Part shown: in pieces, positions 6,336-8,932 of the stretch
Layout of the letters: each line of letters begins with the position of its first letter
Numbering within the stretch: the first letter of the stretch is position 1
NCBI GenBank assembly: GCA_903894655.1
Contig: CAITQY010000693.1
Location: 1 to 8,932, forward strand
Direction of reading: 5' to 3'
Origin: an uncultured Gemmatimonadota bacterium
GTDB lineage: Bacteria > Gemmatimonadota > Gemmatimonadetes > Gemmatimonadales > Gemmatimonadaceae
DNA: 8,932 nucleotides
Position numbers and translations under genes: made by a program
The notes under the pieces: model-generated
What the model was told of the DNA's origin: nothing
The model's database searches: none
What the model saw: only the letters and a program-made list of their open reading frames with translations

Positions 6336-7148
6336 TTAGCGCGGAGCAGAAACCGTAATCATCCCGGCTCCCTCGACCGCGCGCGAGCATAGGGCCCGTG
6401 AGGAGGTCGCGAGGCCCGCTGGGGGAACGCTTGGCTTGGCAAGCGGACGCGCCTCACGTGGGTCGGCGTCGACCTGAAACGCCACCGCCAGACACACCTG
6501 TCGGCGCACAGGGACACGGCCCACGTGCGAGACGCGGAACGCCCCGGCCGTCAGCCATTGTTCGACTGACCGCACGAAATCCGCGTGCGTTCCCGCGAAC
6601 AGGCGCACACTGTTTTTCTCGGGTCGGCCGGTCGTATCGACCACGAACATCGCGAACACCGAACCGCGCGCCCCAGCCAGACGCTGCTCGTTGGGAAACG
6701 CGGGGCCGCGTCCTCCCTTCGGCACGATCGACGCCGAGTCCACATCCATGTCCACATAGGGCCGCGTATCCGACTCCCGCTGAATCGGCAGCGGGAAATC
6801 CTTCGGCGTCGGTGTCACGCCTGCCGCGATCTCCACCGGCACCCGATGCACGCGCGGACGTGCGCGTCCGAACATCAACAGATAGCTCCCCGCACTCGGC
6901 GCCACCACCGTGAACTGTCCCTTGGCATCTGTGGTCGTCTCGTCGAGCGCCACCAGGCCGGTGTCAGCCATCTGTAAAAGGCGCACCGCGTACTCGACGG
7001 CCGGTTGCATGGTGCGGTCGTCAATCACGCGGCCGGCGATCACCTGGGCGGGGAGCGCTCGGGGGAGTGCGAAGGCGGCTGCGGTCAGGCTGGCGACGAA
7101 GAGCCGCCGCAAGAGGGGACGCGAGGACTCAGGGTGGCGGAGAAACAT
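6336..7148 (-). CDS. Exported protein with carboxypeptidase-regulatory-like and TonB-C-like domains
   Basis: From ATG 7148 the protein has 270 residues. Residues 1-34 are a signal peptide (RR at 14-15, hydrophobic 17-29, cleavage after ALPA). Residues 36-121 fit a CarboxypepD_reg beta sandwich (IAGRVIDDRT, TTTDAKGQFTV, GSYLLMFG). Residues 148-227 resemble the TonB C-terminal fold (PAFPNEQRLAGARGSV, MFVVDTTGRP, VEQWLTAGAFR, VPVRRQ). A true TonB has a membrane anchor and a proline-rich linker; here the signal looks cleavable and there is no such linker, so direct energising of an outer-membrane receptor is doubtful. A periplasmic or envelope adaptor role is a guess. It is probably the first gene of the cluster, 23 bases before the esterase. 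The start at 7148 is chosen because it opens a clean signal peptide; no ribosome site precedes it. An upstream start at 7301 would run into the divergent gene. Confidence 0.75.
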   Translation of the reverse strand: MFLRHPESSRPLLRRLFVASLTAAAFALPRALPAQVIAGRVIDDRTMQPAVEYAVRLLQMADTGLVALDETTTDAKGQFTVVAPSAGSYLLMFGRARPRVHRVPVEIAAGVTPTPKDFPLPIQRESDTRPYVDMDVDSASIVPKGGRGPAFPNEQRLAGARGSVFAMFVVDTTGRPEKNSVRLFAGTHADFVRSVEQWLTAGAFRVSHVGRVPVRRQVCLAVAFQVDADPREARPLAKPSVPPAGLATSSRALCSRAVEGAGMITVSAPR

Positions 7149-7154
7149 GCGGGA

Positions 7155-7184
7155 AGGATAGCGCGATCGCGGGCCTCCGGCGAA
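7155..7184 (-). promoter_or_regulatory. Possible promoter for the sulfatase cluster (leaderless)
   Basis: On the minus strand a TATCCT -10-like hexamer (7160-7155) lies six bases before the ATG at 7148, so a transcript would begin at or near the start codon. A weak TTCGCC (7184-7179) lies 18 bases further upstream. The 10-bp palindrome CGCGATCGCG (7162-7171) lies between them and could be an operator. Lack of a ribosome site supports a leaderless mRNA, but the -35 match is poor. Confidence 0.3.
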
Positions 7185-7209
7185 CGGCTGACGCTGATCC
7201 GACGTGACG

Positions 7210-7238
7210 CTGCCGGTTCGCTGGTCGGCGCGTAGATT
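7210..7238 (+). promoter_or_regulatory. Possible promoter for the toxin-antitoxin pair (leaderless)
   Basis: CTGCCG (7210-7215) and TAGATT (7233-7238) are 17 bases apart, and the second hexamer ends six bases before ATG 7245. Transcription would start at about the start codon. No Shine-Dalgarno is visible before the ATG, which fits a leaderless transcript. Confidence 0.35.
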
Positions 7239-7244
7239 CCCAAG

Positions 7245-7562
7245 ATGCGCTCCCACCCGCTCACTCGCCTCGAGGTACAGGCCCGCCTGGCGGAAGCCCA
7301 AACGGAGATCTTCCGTATGGGTGTGCAGCGCTTAGCCCTTTTCGGCTCCGTCCAGCGGAACGAGGCCCGCAGCGATAGCGACGTCGATGTCCTTGTGGAG
7401 TTTGCTCCGGGGCAGAAGACCTTCGACCACTTGCTCGACCTTGGCGACCTCTTGGAGAACTCTTTGGGATGCCGAGTCGAGCTGGTGACGGTCGAGTCAC
7501 TCTCGCCCCATCTTCGTCCCTACATTCTCGCCGAAGCCCGTGACGTCCTTAGCGCCGCGTGA
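7245..7562 (+). CDS. mntA: Minimal nucleotidyltransferase, MntA-type antitoxin
   Basis: This 105-residue protein is a single minimal nucleotidyltransferase domain. The signature GS-x10-DxD is intact (G34-S35, D46, D48 in SDSDVDVLVEF), so it should bind Mg2+ and ATP. In type VII toxin-antitoxin systems MntA neutralises HepT by adding AMP units to a tyrosine of the toxin. Length and domain content match that family. Its stop overlaps the partner gene by 23 bases, the usual compact arrangement. The 5' part contains codons rare in the neighbours, such as TTA and CTT, and reads less GC-rich, which is weak evidence for transfer. The ATG at 7245 has no ribosome site and lies directly after a possible -10 element. 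Confidence 0.88.
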   Translation: MRSHPLTRLEVQARLAEAQTEIFRMGVQRLALFGSVQRNEARSDSDVDVLVEFAPGQKTFDHLLDLGDLLENSLGCRVELVTVESLSPHLRPYILAEARDVLSAA

Positions 7563-7902
7563 GTACCTGCGGCACATCGCCGACGAGGCCGAGTACCTGG
7601 AAGCGGCGACGTTGGGCGTAAGCCGTAAAGGGTTTCTCGAAGATCCCACACTGCAGCGCGCATGTGTACGCAGCTTCGAGATCATCGGCGAGGCAACGAA
7701 GCGGGTGCCGGCGGAAATGCGCGTCGCGCATCCTGAGGTGGCATGGCGCTCGATGGCCGGCATGCGCGACCGGTTGATTCATGACTACTTCGGCGTCGAT
7801 CTCGATCTTGTCTGGGACGTGATCCAGGAGAAGATCCCGACTCTTCGCCGGCAGATCGCGAGCATTCTCGGTGATCGCCCCGACGCTCGGGTGCACGAAT
7901 AA
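7540..7902 (+). CDS. hepT: HEPN-domain ribonuclease toxin, HepT-type (DUF86)
   Basis: The product has 120 residues and an all-helical HEPN fold. It carries R76-x4-H81-x-Y83 in MRDRLIHDYFG, the RX4HXY motif of HepT: R and H form the RNase site and Y is the residue that MntA adenylylates. The following GVDLDLVWDVIQEKIPTLR helix and the SFEIIGEATKRVP segment are typical of the family. HepT cleaves RNA and stops growth when not neutralised. GTG 7540 is the only reasonable start: it gives the family length and a 23-base overlap with the antitoxin gene. The gene ends 38 bases before the decarboxylase gene, so read-through into it is possible. Confidence 0.88.
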   Translation: MTSLAPREYLRHIADEAEYLEAATLGVSRKGFLEDPTLQRACVRSFEIIGEATKRVPAEMRVAHPEVAWRSMAGMRDRLIHDYFGVDLDLVWDVIQEKIPTLRRQIASILGDRPDARVHE

Positions 7903-7940
7903 GGTGCGGCGAAGGCAGCACTGGCGGCTGACGCGCGCTG

Positions 7941-8837
7941 GTGCAATCCTCCACCGTCGATCGTACTGCACTGCAACCCGCCCCTGCCAACGTGTCCTCG
8001 CCTCTTTTCGTCATCGCCCAGTACCTGCTCCCCAAGCAGGCCCTCACGTCGCTGGCCGGCGCCTTCGCGCGGGCCAAGCGCGGCGAGCAGACCACCGCGG
8101 TGATCCGCTGGTTCGTGGGTAAGTACGGCGTGAACATGGGCGAGGCGGCCGAGTCGGACATCACTACGTATGCCACCTTCAACGACTTCTTCACGCGCGC
8201 GCTGAAGCCTGGGGCGCGGCCCATCGCCCGGGCCGAGTACGTGTGTCCGGTGGACGGCGCCATCAGTCAGCTCGGCCCCATCAGCGGCGATCAAGTCTTT
8301 CAGGCGAAGGGGCACAGCTACTCCACCACCGCCTTGGTGGGTGGCGATGCTGCACTGGCCGCGCCGTACGCCAACGGTGACTTCGCGACGATCTATCTGA
8401 GCCCCAAGGACTACCATCGCATTCACATGCCCTGCGATGGTCGCCTGGTGCGCATGATCCACGTGCCGGGCGATCTGTTCTCGGTGAACCCCACCACCGC
8501 GCGCGGGGTGCCGGGGCTCTTCGCGCGCAATGAACGCGTGGTGTGCGTGTTCGAGGGCGCCCACGGACCCTTCGTGATGGTGCTGGTGGGCGCCACGATC
8601 GTGGGCAGCATGGCCACCGTGTGGCACGGCATCGTAAACCCGCCGCGTCCGGGTGCCGTGCGTGAATGGCACTACACCGACCAGGCTGTCCATCTCGCCC
8701 AAGGCGACGAGATGGGACGCTTTCTGCTGGGCTCCACGGTGGTGATGCTCTTCCCGCCGAAGACCGTCGCCTTCACCGCGCACTGGGCCACCGAGCTGCC
8801 CGTGCGCATGGGTGAACCGATGGGAACGCGACCGTAG
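7941..8837 (+). CDS. psd: Phosphatidylserine decarboxylase proenzyme
   Basis: This 298-residue enzyme converts phosphatidylserine to phosphatidylethanolamine at the inner membrane. It is made as a proenzyme that cuts itself at LGST (263-266) to form a pyruvoyl group on the alpha chain. The triad is present: D105 in CPVDGAIS, H162 in YHRIHMP and S265. The D-to-H distance of 57 residues equals that of the E. coli enzyme (D90, H147). FNDFFTR (80-86) and WHGIVNPP (228-235) are further family blocks. The N-terminal QYLLPKQALTSLAG resembles the amphipathic start of E. coli Psd. GTG 7941 is the earliest start after an in-frame stop at 7929; GTG 7992 would give a protein that starts like the E. coli one and is equally possible, as neither has a clear ribosome site. 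No phosphatidylserine synthase gene is in the window. Confidence 0.94.
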   Translation: MQSSTVDRTALQPAPANVSSPLFVIAQYLLPKQALTSLAGAFARAKRGEQTTAVIRWFVGKYGVNMGEAAESDITTYATFNDFFTRALKPGARPIARAEYVCPVDGAISQLGPISGDQVFQAKGHSYSTTALVGGDAALAAPYANGDFATIYLSPKDYHRIHMPCDGRLVRMIHVPGDLFSVNPTTARGVPGLFARNERVVCVFEGAHGPFVMVLVGATIVGSMATVWHGIVNPPRPGAVREWHYTDQAVHLAQGDEMGRFLLGSTVVMLFPPKTVAFTAHWATELPVRMGEPMGTRP

Positions 8838-8840
8838 CGC

Positions 8841-8932
8841 TTACGCGCCCTTCGCCGCTTTCTTCGTGCCGACCGGAACAAACATCGGCACGAACATCAT
8901 CGCCGCCGCCAGCAGCAACGAGATCACACTGA
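8841..8932 (-). CDS. C-terminal end of a gene with one hydrophobic segment (partial)
   Basis: On the minus strand an open frame enters from the right edge and stops at TAA (8843-8841). The 29 visible residues are a hydrophobic stretch (SVISLLLAAAMMFVPMFVPV) and a basic tail (GTKKAAKGA), as in the last transmembrane helix of a membrane protein with a cytoplasmic lysine-rich end. Only three bases separate this stop from that of the decarboxylase gene. The family cannot be named from this fragment. Confidence 0.55.
   Translation of the reverse strand, partial: SVISLLLAAAMMFVPMFVPVGTKKAAKGA

Noticed and set aside
5293..6339. Plus-strand open frame of 348 residues opposite the esterase
   Set aside because: The minus-strand esterase has a signal peptide and a full catalytic triad. 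The plus-strand frame shows only His/Arg-rich sequence with no recognisable domain.
7785..8783. Minus-strand open frame of 332 residues opposite psd
   Set aside because: The plus strand encodes a complete phosphatidylserine decarboxylase with its triad. The opposite frame is His/Gly/Arg-rich and matches nothing.

Overview
The window is GC-rich and densely coded, with at least eight complete protein genes, two genes cut by the window ends, no RNA genes, no IS elements and no CRISPR array. No marker gene fixes the taxon. The composition, exported proteins that join a carboxypeptidase-regulatory-like fold to a TonB-C-like fold, a cytochrome c lipoprotein and a phosphatidylserine decarboxylase suggest a Gram-negative bacterium, possibly of the Gemmatimonadota. 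That taxon is an inference.

Bases 1-1217 (+) carry a signalling pair: the tail of what looks like a hybrid sensor kinase, overlapping by ATGA a REC-GGDEF response regulator (diguanylate cyclase with an intact product-inhibition site). Two mutually exclusive hairpins follow. Bases 1355-2320 (+) encode a diheme cytochrome c lipoprotein with no dehydrogenase partner in view. A hairpin lies between it and the convergent gene.

Bases 2376-7148 (-) form the most striking unit, a tightly packed four-gene cluster. Read in the direction of transcription it is: an exported CarboxypepD_reg/TonB-C-like protein, an exported esterase-D-family hydrolase, a radical SAM/SPASM anaerobic sulfatase-maturating enzyme (anSME) with a SEC-C-like zinc tail, and a Tat-exported sulfatase that resembles iduronate-2-sulfatase and carries the CAPSR formylglycine site. 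The last three genes are joined by 4-base stop/start overlaps (GTGA, then ATGA). The sulfatase is therefore translated directly after the enzyme expected to activate it. The likely sequence is formylglycine formation in the cytoplasm, Tat export, and action with the esterase on a sulfated and acylated substrate, probably a glycan.

A 96-bp divergent intergenic region (7149-7244) has possible -10 elements six or seven bases from both start codons, which suggests leaderless mRNAs. Bases 7245-7902 (+) encode a MntA/HepT-type (type VII) toxin-antitoxin pair with the catalytic motifs intact on both proteins. Bases 7941-8837 (+) encode phosphatidylserine decarboxylase with its D/H/LGST triad. The last 92 bases hold the C-terminal end of a convergent gene with one hydrophobic segment.
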